This document shows positions 36,726-48,639 of a stretch of DNA of 64,000 bases, piece by piece. The translations under genes were made by a program, and so were the position numbers. The stretch comes from Parelaphostrongylus tenuis. Its lineage: Eukaryota; Nematoda; Chromadorea; Rhabditida; Metastrongylidae. The stretch lies in assembly GCA_019055375.1 (NCBI GenBank), contig JAHQIW010000802.1, positions 62,001 to 126,000 on the forward strand. The letters run 5' to 3'. The notes beneath the pieces are model-generated. The model saw only the letters and a program-made list of their open reading frames with translations, was not told the origin of the DNA and ran no database searches. The first letter of the stretch is position 1, and every line of letters begins with the position of its first letter.

Positions 36726-37349
36726 TATACAATGCGCGTGAATTTACTTTGATACGAAGTATTGCTACAAAGAATAGATTCTGTATCGATTGACTTCTGT
36801 AGTCTAGAAGTTCTTATTATTTGGGTGCTCCAATGAAAATAGCCTTTCTTTGTATTTCTCGAAGAGAATAATTTATATGACGAAATAAGCATTTGTTGTT
36901 TTCATTCGCGAAATTTCTTTCTTACCTTATAAATTTGATTTGTCTGTGGAATGTCCCACTTGTTTCAGCTGATTCGAATCGATTCGGTTCTATTTTACAG
37001 AAGATTCCATGACATTCACGAGTAGCGAGCTGAACTATCTCATCTTGAAGTATCTCCAAGAATCAGGTACTTCAAATAGTGCAGTCGACGTTTTTCTTTT
37101 ATCTCGTTTTCAGTTATTCTAATAGTGTCCATCATTTTGTCCTACTAGTTTTAGAAATATGTAAGGAAAGGCTGAATTCATTTGGTTTTCCTCTTCTACC
37201 TATCTGGCGAAAAGAATCGGCGTATTTAACTGAAGAAAAAAGCAATATGGCTGGGTGATCAAATACGGCATATAATTCGTACATCATGATGAGGTGATCA
37301 AAAATAAAATTGTTCCAAGCAGATCAAACGCGCAGTGTGACGATGTTTT
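36726..37349. other. Unassigned sequence
   Basis: AT-rich, no gene, repeat or RNA motif recognised. Confidence 0.4.
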
Positions 37350-37985
37350 GTATACCTAAGAGAATTGAGTGGTGAGCAGAATTACGATCTACGATCTACG
37401 ATCTACGAATTACGGGAGTTGAACCCGCCTTTCACCCATATCGTGAGCATATGCTACCACTTCACCACTGAGGCATCTTTTCACCATTACTCATTATTCA
37501 AGATCTTTCTGTCATAGCTATCGGCCACCAACCTTTTACAAGTTTTATATGGTAAGCAGTATCGCTTCATAAACCCAGTTAAGATTAAAGCCATTGTACT
37601 TATTACTTATATAATTCCAAAAAATTCTCATGTTTTTATTGCTTTTTTTACCTACCACTCAGTTATCTTAGGTATACTTGAAGCATCATAACACTGTGAA
37701 AAATGCAGTTAAGAATTCTTGGATTTATATAAGTATAATGGCTGTCAGCTCAACTGGATTTATAGAGCGATATTGCTTACCCGAGCAAACTTGCTAAAGG
37801 TTGGTGACTGATGGCTATGATAGAGAGGCCTTGAACAATGAGTAGCGCGTAAGAGGTGGCCTTCGTGGTGTAGTGGTAACACGCGTCTCCGGTATGGGTG
37901 GAGCGCGGGTAAAACTCCCGCCTGAGATCGACTTTTTGCCTACCACTCAATTCTTTTAGGGGTACTTGAGAATTTATAAAGGGAT
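37350..37985. mobile_element. FB-2 fold-back with tRNA-like arms
   Basis: Inverted arms of roughly 280 bases with a short AT-rich centre. Ends read 'agagaattgagtggt' on both sides. Each arm contains a tRNA-like unit pointing outward: right arm plus strand, 'gtggtgtagtggtaacacg' (A box) and 'cgcgggtaaaactcccgcc' (degenerate B box); left arm minus strand, ending 'gcgggttcaactcccg'. The left arm also has three tandem copies of ACGATCT at about 37,386. Confidence 0.83.
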
Positions 37986-38639
37986 GGTTCAGTTTTCAGA
38001 AGCAGATGCTATGTTGTTGATAATAGTATTTATTGAATAGAATATTGCAGCGCATATAACAAATGGCTGACAGTGGCTGACGTTACAGCGGTTGTGCCTT
38101 CTACAAACCCTGGAAAGCTCGAACTGATTCGCAGTCCATTCAGTTGGATACGTTCTTAACCCTAGCAGAAAGACGTTATTAGCAAATTTTTAATCGTTTT
38201 CTAAAGAGCTTTTTTTTCTGAAGACAGTCATTGTTTGATTGGCTCACAGTCTTCTAATTAGTCATTGAAGACAAGCCGCTCAGAGTCTTTCATCGAGTAA
38301 GAATGTGCCTGGCTTAGGTCAAAGACATTAGCCTAAGGAATGTTGCGAGGTTGCGCGAACTACAAAAAGAAAGGCGCCCATCTCTGTGGTTGATTTTGGA
38401 TTTTCAGTATTTCTATTGCTATGTAGTGAAATATTGTGCTTAGTAAATACAATTACTAGCACCTCGCATCGGCTCATCAAAGAGAATTACTGAATCATTC
38501 AATTTATGTCGATAACAACTGATGATTGGTCGTCGGAAAAGAATAATTCTCTGAACATGTTGCTTAATGAAGTACAGAATCTCTCGGTTTCGATCGATTC
38601 CTGAAAGATGCGTTACGCCTTTGGTTGTACAGAGCATTG

Positions 38640-38850
38640 TTTGAGGTTACTGAATGTGTATCAGGTCTTTACGATAACTCGGGGTAACATGCTATTGTAT
38701 AAGGTCAGTGCTGTTATCCTCTCAGACAAGTCTGGTGCCAATTCGCCAACACTGGAGGCGTGGAAGGTTTGGTGAGCCACGGGCGAAGGATCAAAGCATT
38801 GATCTTATGTGTTGCGCAGGCATATCTAGCTAGTGCGCCACACGCGCCCT
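38640..38850 (-). repeat. SINE-A (tRNA-headed), minus strand
   Basis: The reverse complement starts 'gcgtgtggcgcactagctag' and continues 'gcccgtggctcaccaaacct', matching the head and junction of the SINE-A at 61.27 kb. Confidence 0.7.
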
Positions 38851-39509
38851 AAAACATTTAACTTGAAATATGGGTATTTGAGAATCCCAAGTAGTCATCC
38901 ATATTGAGAAATCATAGTCATGGTGCTTATATCCACGGCATATTTGCATTGAAAATTAGCTAATAGACTTAGTGGGGAAATTGTGAATGGTATCTATAGA
39001 ATCTCTTAGTAGAAGGGGAACATAATAATTATATGATTTTCAAGGATTGGAACACTCGGCCTACGTGTTTTTCAATGAATCAGAGTTGAAGAAATCGGAT
39101 CTGATGAGTGTGCAAATACCTTCTGGTGTACTTGTAAATATCATTCAGGTTAGGTTTGTTTCAATTTGGTAGAGGTCAATGCTGGCCAGTGCTTCAGATA
39201 CTCATTTTCCTTCCAGAGGGGCCTTTATTACATCGAGGCGGAAATTCGAAGTTTGAACAAGCTAGAGAACTCTGTTTGCAACAACAACGAAGCTGCCGGG
39301 ACGTTGTCGCTAATCGATGGAGGTATTGAAACAGACTAAGAATTCCCAATGTTTGTGCATTTGTGTATAAGTTGGTTTACGTCTCGTTAAATGCAACACC
39401 TAGAGAAGATTCATGGAGAAGTGATCAATATTCACTAAACAGTTTAGAATAAGATGATAAAATTTATAGATCTGCTTTTTTTGTAATAAATGGTTAATAA
39501 TTGGAAAGG

Positions 39510-39745
39510 TGGCGGCGCCAGTGGTTGAAAATGCCTTGTAGTAGAAATCTGGGCGATGGCTTGATCTCTCGCCTATGGATTACCAACCTTTCCATCCATC
39601 TCGAGTCGGCGAAGTGGTATGCGACTTACTGTGAGGTTAACAGTACTGACTTTGTAGGCCACCGCTGATCATTTCAAAGAGCAAATATGCATTCATTCAC
39701 ATGCAACGATGTTTGATGAAGGTGTAGGTGGATGCATGACACATT
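39510..39745 (+). repeat. SINE-A in duplication copy B
   Basis: 'gtggcggcgccagtggttga', 'ctcgagtcggcgaagtggta' and 'gccaccgctgatcatttcaa' match the SINE-A at 23,955, which is at the equivalent position of copy A. The SINE predates the duplication. Confidence 0.72.
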
Positions 39746-39794
39746 TCAAGGATGGCGAGAGTTTTTTTCCTTCATATCTTTTTGGTACTTTCCC

Positions 39795-40530
39795 TTGAGA
39801 CGGCAAGGAATGGAGAAACGACCACTCACGCTGAACAAAAAGTTTCTATTGTCTTTCTAGTAATCATTTGGAGAATTAAGTCTCTGGCTAGTGCAATACG
39901 CTGCGTTTTTTCTGAGAAAATTCTTTTTATAACGCTTCAGCAAAAGAAAATATTTGTGTTCCACACGCGTTTATTTCTCGTAGGACAGAACCCCTTGTTC
40001 AAGTTGTTAGTAAACGTTAGGTAGCGTAAGTTTCTACCATTTCAACGCTGTACTTAATTTCTGAAAGACCGTTTCACTGCAGTGTAGCCGGGAAAATAAG
40101 ATTAAGTTTACATACGTGGGCATTGTTTTTTTCGGCTAATCTACGCTCTGGGGCAGGGCGTCAGGGTTGGGCTGCTCGTGGTCTCCACACGGCGATCGAT
40201 CGATGGCGTTGAATAGCTCACATGTGATGTCGATTTTTTTCCAATCAGGACTTTTTTTCTGCGGTTCGAAGGAATTTGCGGATTAAACGTATAACTTTAG
40301 TAGTACAAGATTTTCTGTACACGTTGATATGCTTTTCGTGCTTCCAGCGAAGTGGTAGTTGGAGTGCGTGGCTGGTATGAAACACAATTTGATTTGAATT
40401 CTACACCTTTATAAAAGGGTCTTTTCAAAAAGCGGCCACGTGCGCACTTGCCAGAGCACTCTTATGAAGAGTTGTTGTTTAGCGAAAGGGGACGTTTCTA
40501 TAATTATGAAGGTGCCTTTTGCAATTTGTT
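39795..40530. mobile_element. FB-1 fold-back element, diverged
   Basis: Left arm shares 'taagtctctggctagtgcaa', 'ttctcgtaggacagaacccc' and 'tgaaagaccgtttcactgca' with the 15.2 kb element and reaches a GATCGATCGAT centre at 40,193. The right arm is shortened and weakly matched (40,400-40,520). It interrupts duplication copy B between anchors present as one block in copy A. Confidence 0.75.
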
Positions 40531-41559
40531 GGATTGCGACCGTACATCATTTTGAGCTCATATAAATGGTGATCTTTCGTTCTGAAAAGGCAACGCAGAG
40601 ATATGCTAATGACACTGTGACGTAGACGCAATTTACCAAGCTTAGATATGGTTCATCTATTTGTCATTCATATCCATATCACTGCGCAGTTGCACAATTT
40701 GACTGTAGTAATCCATCACATCAACATAATTTCTAGATATTTTCAATTTCCTATGATGTTAATGACTCGTATATTCGAGTGACTTCTTTACTTTTTCACG
40801 ACATGCGCTAGAAATCAGCTGATGGAGGAAGAGAATGACGTATTCGCGGTGGTGTTCAAAACTGGATTTGTCATAGTAATGGTACATAGGACTAAAATAG
40901 TAACGAGATGAAATTGGGATTGAAATGAGAAATCTTGGTTTTTGCGAACACCAGTTGAAATGGTATTCTAAAAGAGAAGTCATTTAGTCGGACATTTGAG
41001 AAGCGAATTACACGGACTTACGGATTTATCAACGAGTCAAAATATAGTCGACAAAACCAACAACTAAACAGCCTCTGCAGTCGACAGTGAATCAAAATTC
41101 TGTTCTCGGTACTTCATCATCGGTTTGTTTTTTTTAGAGTATGTATAACAGATTTTTACGAAATGATATCAAATGTTGGAGAGCTCTATTCTCCTTACAA
41201 AAGCATACAGTTTGAATCCATAATCAATCCTGTGATCTTAACATACAGCAAGGTGGTGAAGATCTTAAATCTATTTGTAGCGTTGGAATTTTTTTTTGTC
41301 AGAAAGCTGTCTATGACAAACAATTTCATTGGCTAATATTAACATAAAAAATAGTGATTGTTAATAGTGAAAATAAAAAAAAATGAAAATAGAGGACAAG
41401 TAATGTTAATAGTTACAAAAGTAGTGGCGGTTTCAGGTATAAGATGCTCTCATGTCGTCGGTAATATGCAGTGTAACCTTCTGAAAAAGTTTTGCTATTT
41501 TGACGTTCCTTCGACTATTCCCAGGACTATCTGTTAACCTCGGTATTTTCAGTAATTCC

Positions 41560-42420
41560 TTATTATCTTCATAAGTCAAACACGAGGTATATAACAATAT
41601 CTATTCAGACAGCTGACGTTTCGGCAGTTTCGCTTTCTTCGGAGCCTGGAAAGACCAGGTTTCGCGCAAACACCTGCATTGCTCTTTCAGAGAAAATCGC
41701 CCGACCCAGATTTCAATCGCATCAAGCACAAAATCAGTTTTGAGCATACTCACCGCTTCTTATAAGTCTTCCACTAAATTAATCATTCAAGTGGAGACCA
41801 CCGAGTACGGACCACATGGACTTGTAATGTACCGCGCTCGTCAAAACAACTGTATTCGGTGGTAATTCAATGGCCGTTATTAATTTCTCTAAAAATGCTC
41901 TTTTCAAACAATGTTTTGTAGCTGTACTTATCTCATCTGAAAAGAAGGGGAGGATAAACGGGTTTCTGCTTTCCTTCGTAGAGGGACGTGCTATTTCTTG
42001 TAAACCTAAGCCAAGGAGTTAAAAATTCGTAGCGGTTAGAAGTGGCTATCTCCCGAGCCAGTTTCACGGATTCCACTCTCTGCCTTCTTCCAGTACACGC
42101 ATCGCTGACTGCTCGATTTTTGGGCTGAAGTACATAAGTGAGGTGAATTACGAGTCCACGTGATCTCTGCCCGGTGGTCTCCACTTGAATAACGCAATGG
42201 AAGACGTATAAAAAGCAGCGAATATGTTGAAAGCTGATTTTGTACTTGATGCGATTGGAATGTGGGTCTGGTGATCTATTCTAAACGATTAATGGGCGAA
42301 TTTGACTGAGTGGATTGTGGACAGCCTCTTTCTAGGCTCTGGAGAAGGAGAGACTGCCGAAACGTCAGCTTTTTGGATTGATATTGTTATAAGCCTTCGT
42401 GTGTGGCTCAAGAAAAAAAG
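41560..42420. mobile_element. Penelope relic: inverted pLTRs around a truncated body
   Basis: A pLTR on the minus strand (41,560-41,770) and one on the plus strand (42,200-42,420) face away from each other. Between them, the minus strand 42,190-41,880 encodes a block (LRFTRNSTSLYEG) matching LKFRRNSTSLHES just before the endonuclease of the 27-30 kb element. Both pLTRs keep GGCU...GAAACGUCAGCU hammerhead remnants (minus 41,646-41,611; plus 42,335-42,370) but have single core changes (CCGAAGA and CUGGAGA). Confidence 0.8.
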
Positions 42421-43379
42421 AGTTCTTATGATATCCAGTAATCTGATTCGTGAAAATTGTATATTCATATGCCTATTGAAGATGATTTAGAGTATTTTTG
42501 ACACTATACAACTCAGTTTCACCTCAGCAACCGCTTTACACGTTGTAGAACTTTTTTTTTGCTTCGTGGCCAATATTGTGTATGAAGTCGTTCTACTGTA
42601 GTTTTCATAAGAAATAATGGATTAAGTGCAACAGCCGTTGAGAGACTCCTTCGATGTGCAATAGTGTTATGCATTTAGTTACCAGAATATTTTGTTCATT
42701 TTTGAAAAGTCTCGTTTTTCTTCTTTTTCTATTTTCATTCTCTATATTGCATGTGTACGCTGTTTACTTTTGTTGTAGCCTGATATATGGAAGATTTTAT
42801 GAGCACATCTTTCTCTTAAGTGACATGTTACAACCCATCAGATTAAAAGGCCATTGGGAGATTCTAAATGTGTAAGTAGTATACAGCACTATTGATTGTA
42901 GCCACAGTATTTCCATTTATTTCGCAGAAGTTTTTTTTCTTCGTTTTCTTTTCCCAGTTAATACAATATTACCAGCAGTAAGAAATGTATCTTGTTTGAT
43001 TTGCTTTTATTGATAAAATAAAAGTTTTTATGAGTACATTCATTTGTTCAGTGATATATCAAAGCTATGACAGAATTATAAGAACATAAGGTTTTCTAGG
43101 AATCATCTGGATCATAGCCTTCCTGGATTGGTGTATGTTCATGTTTTCGAACACTCAAAAAACATGTGCATATGGCAAGAGCACTTATGTTCATACCACT
43201 TCCATTTCCATTCACAAGGAAGACGAGCTTTTCCTCATCGCTTGGGCTTATTGTGTTTGCGACTTATAGAAACAATTGTCAGAATCTTTCTTAGGAACCT
43301 ACTATTTCCACTTTCATGTTGTACTTTATTGGTGATGATCGATATGCTTGTACACTGCTGATAGCTGTATCGCGACATA

Positions 43380-43560
43380 GAGCGCATGTTGCGCAGTGAT
43401 TAGAGGTGCTCTGCGTCACACATGAGGTCAATAGTTCGATCTTACGCTCATGGTTCACCGAGCCATCCACGATATTTATATATCTTATTCACTGATATTT
43501 AAATGATATTGATATCTTCAATATGGTATTTTGCTGCTAGCCAGCGCTGAGAGTAGGGAC
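43380..43560 (+). repeat. SINE-A head fragment
   Basis: 'gcatgttgcgcagtgattag' (A box), 'aatagttcgatcttacgctc' (B box) and 'atggttcaccgagcca' match the head of SINE-A. The tail is missing. Confidence 0.75.
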
Positions 43561-43844
43561 TGAATAAAAGCAGCAGGTTTCCTCTTCATTTGCTTTTCTA
43601 TATAACTCAATTTCTGCGGGAGTTGAAGCAAAGGATCGAAATCGGTGTCGGTTGGTTTTCATGACGTTTTCCACGATTTGGGAAATCTTCAATAAAAATC
43701 GCTATACGTTGTTATACTTAAAGAGCTAATTTTTCAATCAAATTTTGGTAATCAAAGTTAGTAAGAGCTCTTGACTTTGAATGCCTCTTTTAATTGGGTT
43801 AATTTTTTCTAAAACAATTGTTATTTTACCTGCTGATGTACCCA

Positions 43845-44330
43845 TTGATGTAGAGTGATGTGCAAGACATCTGCGTCAAGCGTTGAACCCTCATTTTACC
43901 CAATCGAAGAGCATGTGCTCTATCCCTTGCACCACCGACTCCTGTTTTGACACCACTTTTTCTAAACTATGACGCATCTATCCGCCAGCAACCAGCCGTC
44001 AACGGTTTGGCTCAGGTAGTCACTATAAACACTGAACCCAATTACGAAAACAAATATTGGGTGTTGCAAGATGCAATAGAATTTCTTTTTATTTAACTGC
44101 TTCTAGAGGTGATGTGAAGTTACGAATATACCCATTGGTTTACAGTGTAGAGAGTGTCTGGTTGCTGACAGATAGATGCGTTGTAACGTAAAAAGTATGG
44201 AGTCAAAACAAGCGTCGGTGGTGCAAGGGATAGAGCACGCGTCCACCGGTTGCGGGAAATGCTGGTTGAAATTCCGCCTAACACGAATGTTTTACACATC
44301 AGTCTATCAATGGATATATTTCTAACATCA
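43845..44330. mobile_element. FB-2 fold-back with tRNA-like arms
   Basis: Left arm (minus) 'gagtgatgtgcaagacatct' and right arm (plus) 'cgaatgttttacacatcagt' are the inverted ends. Inside them are tRNA-like units ('gtggtgcaagggatagagca' with A-box shape; B box 'tggttgaaattccgcc'). Shared inner block: 'gtttggctcaggtagtc' and 'ggttgctgacagatagatgc', as in the 56.05 kb element. Confidence 0.8.
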
Positions 44331-44369
44331 TACCTCCGCTAGAAGCGGGTAAATAAAAAGGAATTATAA

Positions 44370-45284
44370 CTGATCATCTAATAACCAAAAGTAATTTAAA
44401 ATTGTTCAACAGCAGTATTCAAATTATGTGCCATCAGCCTGAACAAATTTCTGCTATCTCTCAGGCAGCAAATGAATAAGGCTTTATGCAGAAGTCTCTG
44501 AACTTCCCTTGGTACCAAATTTGTCCAAATTCACCGCATCATGGCAGCTCAACAAAGTCTTTACGCAATTCTCTGTTTTAAGAATACAAATTGGCACGCA
44601 TGCACAGACCACCTTCGAGAACATCAACCGTGCGAACGCTTAAGGATTTGTGTTCAGGTGAGCAGCATTTTGGTTCTTTGCTGAGTAACGCGCCAGCAAC
44701 ACCAACTTGAAGAACCAGCTGTGCTCCGGACGTTCACGCGAAATTGATCAAGTGGCCGTCGTCGAAGCATTCAAAGAGGATCCGACTTTGACTGCCGAGG
44801 AATTGGCAGACGACCAGCTGGAGAGACAATCAACACCAAGTGCTACTGTGCGTACCTGGATCGCTGCAATCGGCCCCGTCATTTCGAAATCGCCGCAATC
44901 TCATTCTGCTTCAAGACAAGACAAGGCTGCATGTCGCTAAATCGACAAAGAGAAAGTAGACCGAGCTCCGCTGGGAGTTGCTGCATCATCCGACGGACAG
45001 TCCCGACTTGTCACCGTCTGACTATCACCTTCCGGTCACTGGAACACTTTTGAAGAAAGAAGAAGTTTCGAGAAATACCCATTTGCTTAAGGATTGACAA
45101 TTTTTTTTTATTTCTAAGTTGACGAAATCTATGACCATGGCATTGATTTGTTGCCTGAGAGATGGCAGAGATGCGCTCAGGTTGATGGCGCATACTTTGA
45201 ATAGTGTTCTTGAGCAAATTTGATTACTTCTAATTGATAATTTGGTGTTTATTGCTCTAGTACCAAAGCTTATGAGAAGACATA
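44370..45284 (+). mobile_element. Mariner-type transposon, internally deleted
   Basis: Inverted ends of about 130 bases match the copies at 1,956 and 53,388. The plus strand encodes the second part of the amino-terminal DNA-binding region, RSREIDQVAVVEAFKEDPTL and TAEELADDQLERQ (mariner pattern: SGRPREID....AI..DP..T.REL), then jumps to ASRQDKAACR and to HPTDSPDLSPSDYHLPVTG around the third catalytic Asp (SPD intact). The middle, with the first two catalytic Asp residues, is gone. Confidence 0.87.
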
Positions 45285-47195
45285 ATTTTTTCTTGTGTAT
45301 ATGTCGAATCACATGAGTTATCAAAACTGTAAAGTGAAATATGTGCACAGTACGACTCCACTGTATAAAATGGATAGAGTCGTCAAATGAAAACTGTTAT
45401 AAAGCCTTTTACATACAACACATGTTGGAAACTTTGATTTGTATGTGCATGTAGCTGCTCTCAGTAATAAACTAATTGATGTGTTTGAAAAGCAACGTAG
45501 GAATGGTATGGTGAAGTGCATGACTGTATTTTCCAGAGACACTCGCGACAGGTCTGAAAACATTACCATGTAATCATTCAGTTTGGACTCTCATTAAAAT
45601 TCCTTCACCCTGCTGAATCGACAGCGAGCTTGCACAAAATTGTTCACAACAAGTCCAGTCTGCTCTTAAGCGTGTTCTATCTTCATCTCTACTACGCTTG
45701 AATACGCTAGCAATTTTAAACTATTTTGGAGAATTTTAGCACTTGCTCCTTACAGTTTTCCCTAGAGTCATCAAACTTCAACTTAGAAGGGAGAGTGTCT
45801 GAACAAAATAAATGGTAACAGCACCTTGTCCGATATTCATTTTCTGGTTTAAAATAGGCTTATTTCTCACAATGTGTGAAAATATACTGGTGAACTCTCC
45901 TATATAAGTAGCTTAGCGGTCTTAGCGGTAGATTTTTTCATAACAGTTGAACTTCTCAGTTTTGCGTTGTATTTCCACTACATAAACGAAATATCAACCG
46001 AGTGAATAGATATGGTATAATTTATCTCTGCGTCTTGACTGTAAGTATGCCAAAATCACCGAAACGTTAGCCATCGATTTGAAGGGAAAGAAACTTTGTG
46101 CAAATCTCTTTTGAAGAAAAGAACAGTTTGTATGATACTCTTCTCCGATGTTTAGTAAAAATTAGTCTTTCAAATAGGAATCTATGTTTACTAATTTTTC
46201 TGTTCGAGTAATGGAGATTTTTGGGTGACTGAGTGTAGATAACCTAATATTTCCAGATCCTGAAAGACGTGAATCCGCCGAAGCGTCACCTGCCAGAATA
46301 AATCATGTTATAATAGTCCCATGCTTGGCTGTAAAGAAAAAACTGTGAATTACTGAAGACTAGTGAGAATACTAGATAGATTTATGAAAGTCAATGTTTT
46401 GGTTTGCCCAGCCAAGTCCAGTACCATGTTGCCAAGATACTACGGATGGAGATTGCTGTCATCAAATCGACAGCGTAATAGAAATCCATGTGATGCATGC
46501 GAAATCAAAATTTTGTCGCCTATGTCGTTTTCTTCTTATTTATATAGTTACTTAACGAGTTCTGCTGTGGAAAGCTGACCGTAACCGAAATTTTATCACT
46601 TCTCTCGCTGAACTGCCTTATCTTATAAGAATTACTAATGAAGAAAACAGAACCTGATCACTGTGCTCAAGTTTTCGTAGATTTTAAAGTTTTCTTTCGA
46701 ACTGTTCTACATTAAACAAATATAATTGAATATTCCACTTTATTTTGAGCTTGTGCACAAGATATCTGCAAATGAAGCCGTAAAAATTAAAGAAATATCG
46801 CCACAGATGCATTGTACATTCATCGTCGACCTTATTTATACTTTTCCATTTCTACTAATTATTTGAATAATTTTCAGCATTGTAAGTGTTTAAACTTTTT
46901 TCATAAATTGAGTCTGTGACAGAAGCAAATGTAACGACAGTTTAGGATTTTTCATAAGTGGTAATAGACCAATATTCATGTAGCCTTTTACCAGGCTTTG
47001 GAAAGAAATATCGAATTCCGCAAGCTTCGAGCATTTCGCTTAATGTTTTATATTGCAACTCTCTACTGTATTCAGCTGATCTGTGTTTGACACCTTAATG
47101 GAAAGTTGTGCTCACAAAACAACGCTCAGATGAAAAATTCTTGACAAAACAGACATATTGCTATGCGGCATTTTTTAACTTTTCCTTAATCCACT
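45285..47195. other. Unassigned sequence with weak Penelope pLTR traces
   Basis: Two short blocks, 46,060-46,090 ('caccgaaacgttagcca') and 46,253-46,300 ('ccagatcctgaaagacg' ... 'ccgccgaagcgtca'), resemble decayed pLTR hammerhead regions in tandem. Otherwise no gene or repeat recognised. Confidence 0.4.
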
Positions 47196-47200
47196 AGATG

Positions 47201-47769
47201 AGTGTGGCACGACGGCATTGAGTCTTTACTTGAAAGTCGCCACTAATGGGGATGCAGTGACGTCCGTTATCGACCAACTTCATCAAAATCTTCACAAATT
47301 GTCACAAATACTCATACAGTTTCCATTTACACCTGATAGTTTTGACGTTGTTGTACAATTTTTCAATATTAGGATCACATTTTTGGGAAGATGTCTGGAT
47401 GATAAAATTGTTGCACCTGTTTTCAAAATTTTCTCAAATTATGGAGACTTTTCTATCGAATGGTCTCCACATAACCTCACTATGCGGTTCTCTAAGTTCA
47501 ATAATTCAATATTAGACACACGTTTATTTCATATAACGCCGACCTACATGCGCACCAAGCAGTCAGATGCGAACCCGGGGATATGTCAGAAGCAGACGAC
47601 AAGCGACAGAACCAAGCAACCCACCCGAGACAAATACAACAATATTCGACCATCTTTCGTTCACAAAGTTAAATCGCTTGCTTCGCTAATTTCATTTAGC
47701 TTACATTTATTTCATATCTTATGCCTTTGTCAATGTAAAAGCTCTTTCGTTCCCATAGCACTTTCGTAA
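47201..47769 (+). pseudogene. Possible exon or gene fragment, weakly Rad9-like
   Basis: This is the longest uninterrupted open stretch of the window (about 183 codons), preceded by a good acceptor (ccactag at 47,199). A central block, RITFLGRCLDDKIVAP followed by FKIFSNYGDFSIEWSPHN and LTMRFSKFNNSIL, has the spacing and character of the amino-terminal strand-helix-strand of the checkpoint clamp protein Rad9 (pattern: k..G.......ihslskiGDel.iEp..dgL.lR..NssrS). The Met expected before RITF is Ile. No partner exons were found. It may be a retained exon of a real gene, a duplicated exon, or a chance ORF. Confidence 0.3.
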
Positions 47770-48432
47770 TTTAGAGTAATCTTCAGTTATTCCCGTTTAC
47801 ATCTAAAGTCCGTAGCTTATCTCTTCTACACCCATCTGTAGATAGTAATCAACTCAACTCATAGTTTTGAAATCCATAATTTCCTTAGATGTGGCAGCAT
47901 ATTCATATTCTTCTTGACTTCTCACTTACGTAGTGAACTCGAACGTTGGAGTATGAATTAACGGCAACAATACTTTCAACTATACAGTTTGTACAAGCTG
48001 GTGGATTGATCCGACCTTACAAACCGCACACACCAATCATGGTTTTGTATATAATTCTAGTCTATAGGTACATTAGTAATTCTGTTATGTTTTTTGAACT
48101 CTAATTGTTGATATGAATGATTATTTACTAAGTTTGAGTTGTACAGTTCGTACACAGGTCACGAGAGCCATTTTAATGGTATCATGACACATTATTAATA
48201 TAAAAAGAGAAGTGAGATCTGTCGTACTCTTTTGTCTCTGGGATTTGCAAAAGAACTTTGGAGTGAAATTTTTTAAATATCGAGATAGCAGTGTTAGGAC
48301 GTTCCCCCATTTCTCTGAGAAGTTCTCTCTCTGACTTTCCAGAACCAAGAGAGGATTACGCTCACGATTGGTAAGAACTAACAATAATTTTTTGCTTTGT
48401 AATGGAGCAATAACGCATCAGATTATTCTCAT

Positions 48433-48636
48433 ATCATTCGTTTCAAGTGTTTTCTTAAGGCTACAGTCTGAAATTATCACCGAACACAGAGTGTTGCACA
48501 CTCGATTGTATTTTTATGGCATATTGAAATTTGAGGTGTGGTCTTTAGAAAACACTCGAAACGAATGATGTGATGTATTAAATATGCTAGCCGAGAACAA
48601 TCGAGTATATAACACTCTGCGTTCGGTGATAATTTT
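48433..48636. repeat. Interleaved inverted repeats (X-Y-X'-Y')
   Basis: X 48,433-48,455 (catttcgttt-type block 'catatcattcgtttcaagtg') is inverted at 48,547-48,570. Y 48,470-48,510 ('ttatcaccgaacacagagtg') is inverted at 48,595-48,636. A simple fold-back would give Y' before X'. Probably two overlapping MITE insertions. Confidence 0.75.
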
Positions 48637-48639
48637 ACT

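Larger units (their letters stand above)
31035..43350 (+). repeat. Segmental duplication, copy B
   Basis: Partner of 19,060-26,720 (anchor pairs given there). Longer than copy A because of later insertions: SINE-B (31.85 kb), two FB-1 fold-backs (34.49 and 39.80 kb), an FB-2 tRNA-like fold-back (37.35 kb), a SINE-A (38.75 kb), a Penelope relic (41.56 kb) and unshared sequence between 33.6 and 38.9 kb. Confidence 0.83.

Noticed and set aside
36356..36892. Overlapping ORFs of 66-145 codons on both strands
   Set aside because: They are produced by a TA/TATG microsatellite (Ile/Tyr/Val/Cys runs) and have no coding character.
37860..37935. Functional tRNA gene on the plus strand
   Set aside because: A box fits, but the B box is altered, the anticodon stem-loop is irregular, and the unit is one arm of a fold-back repeated in the window.
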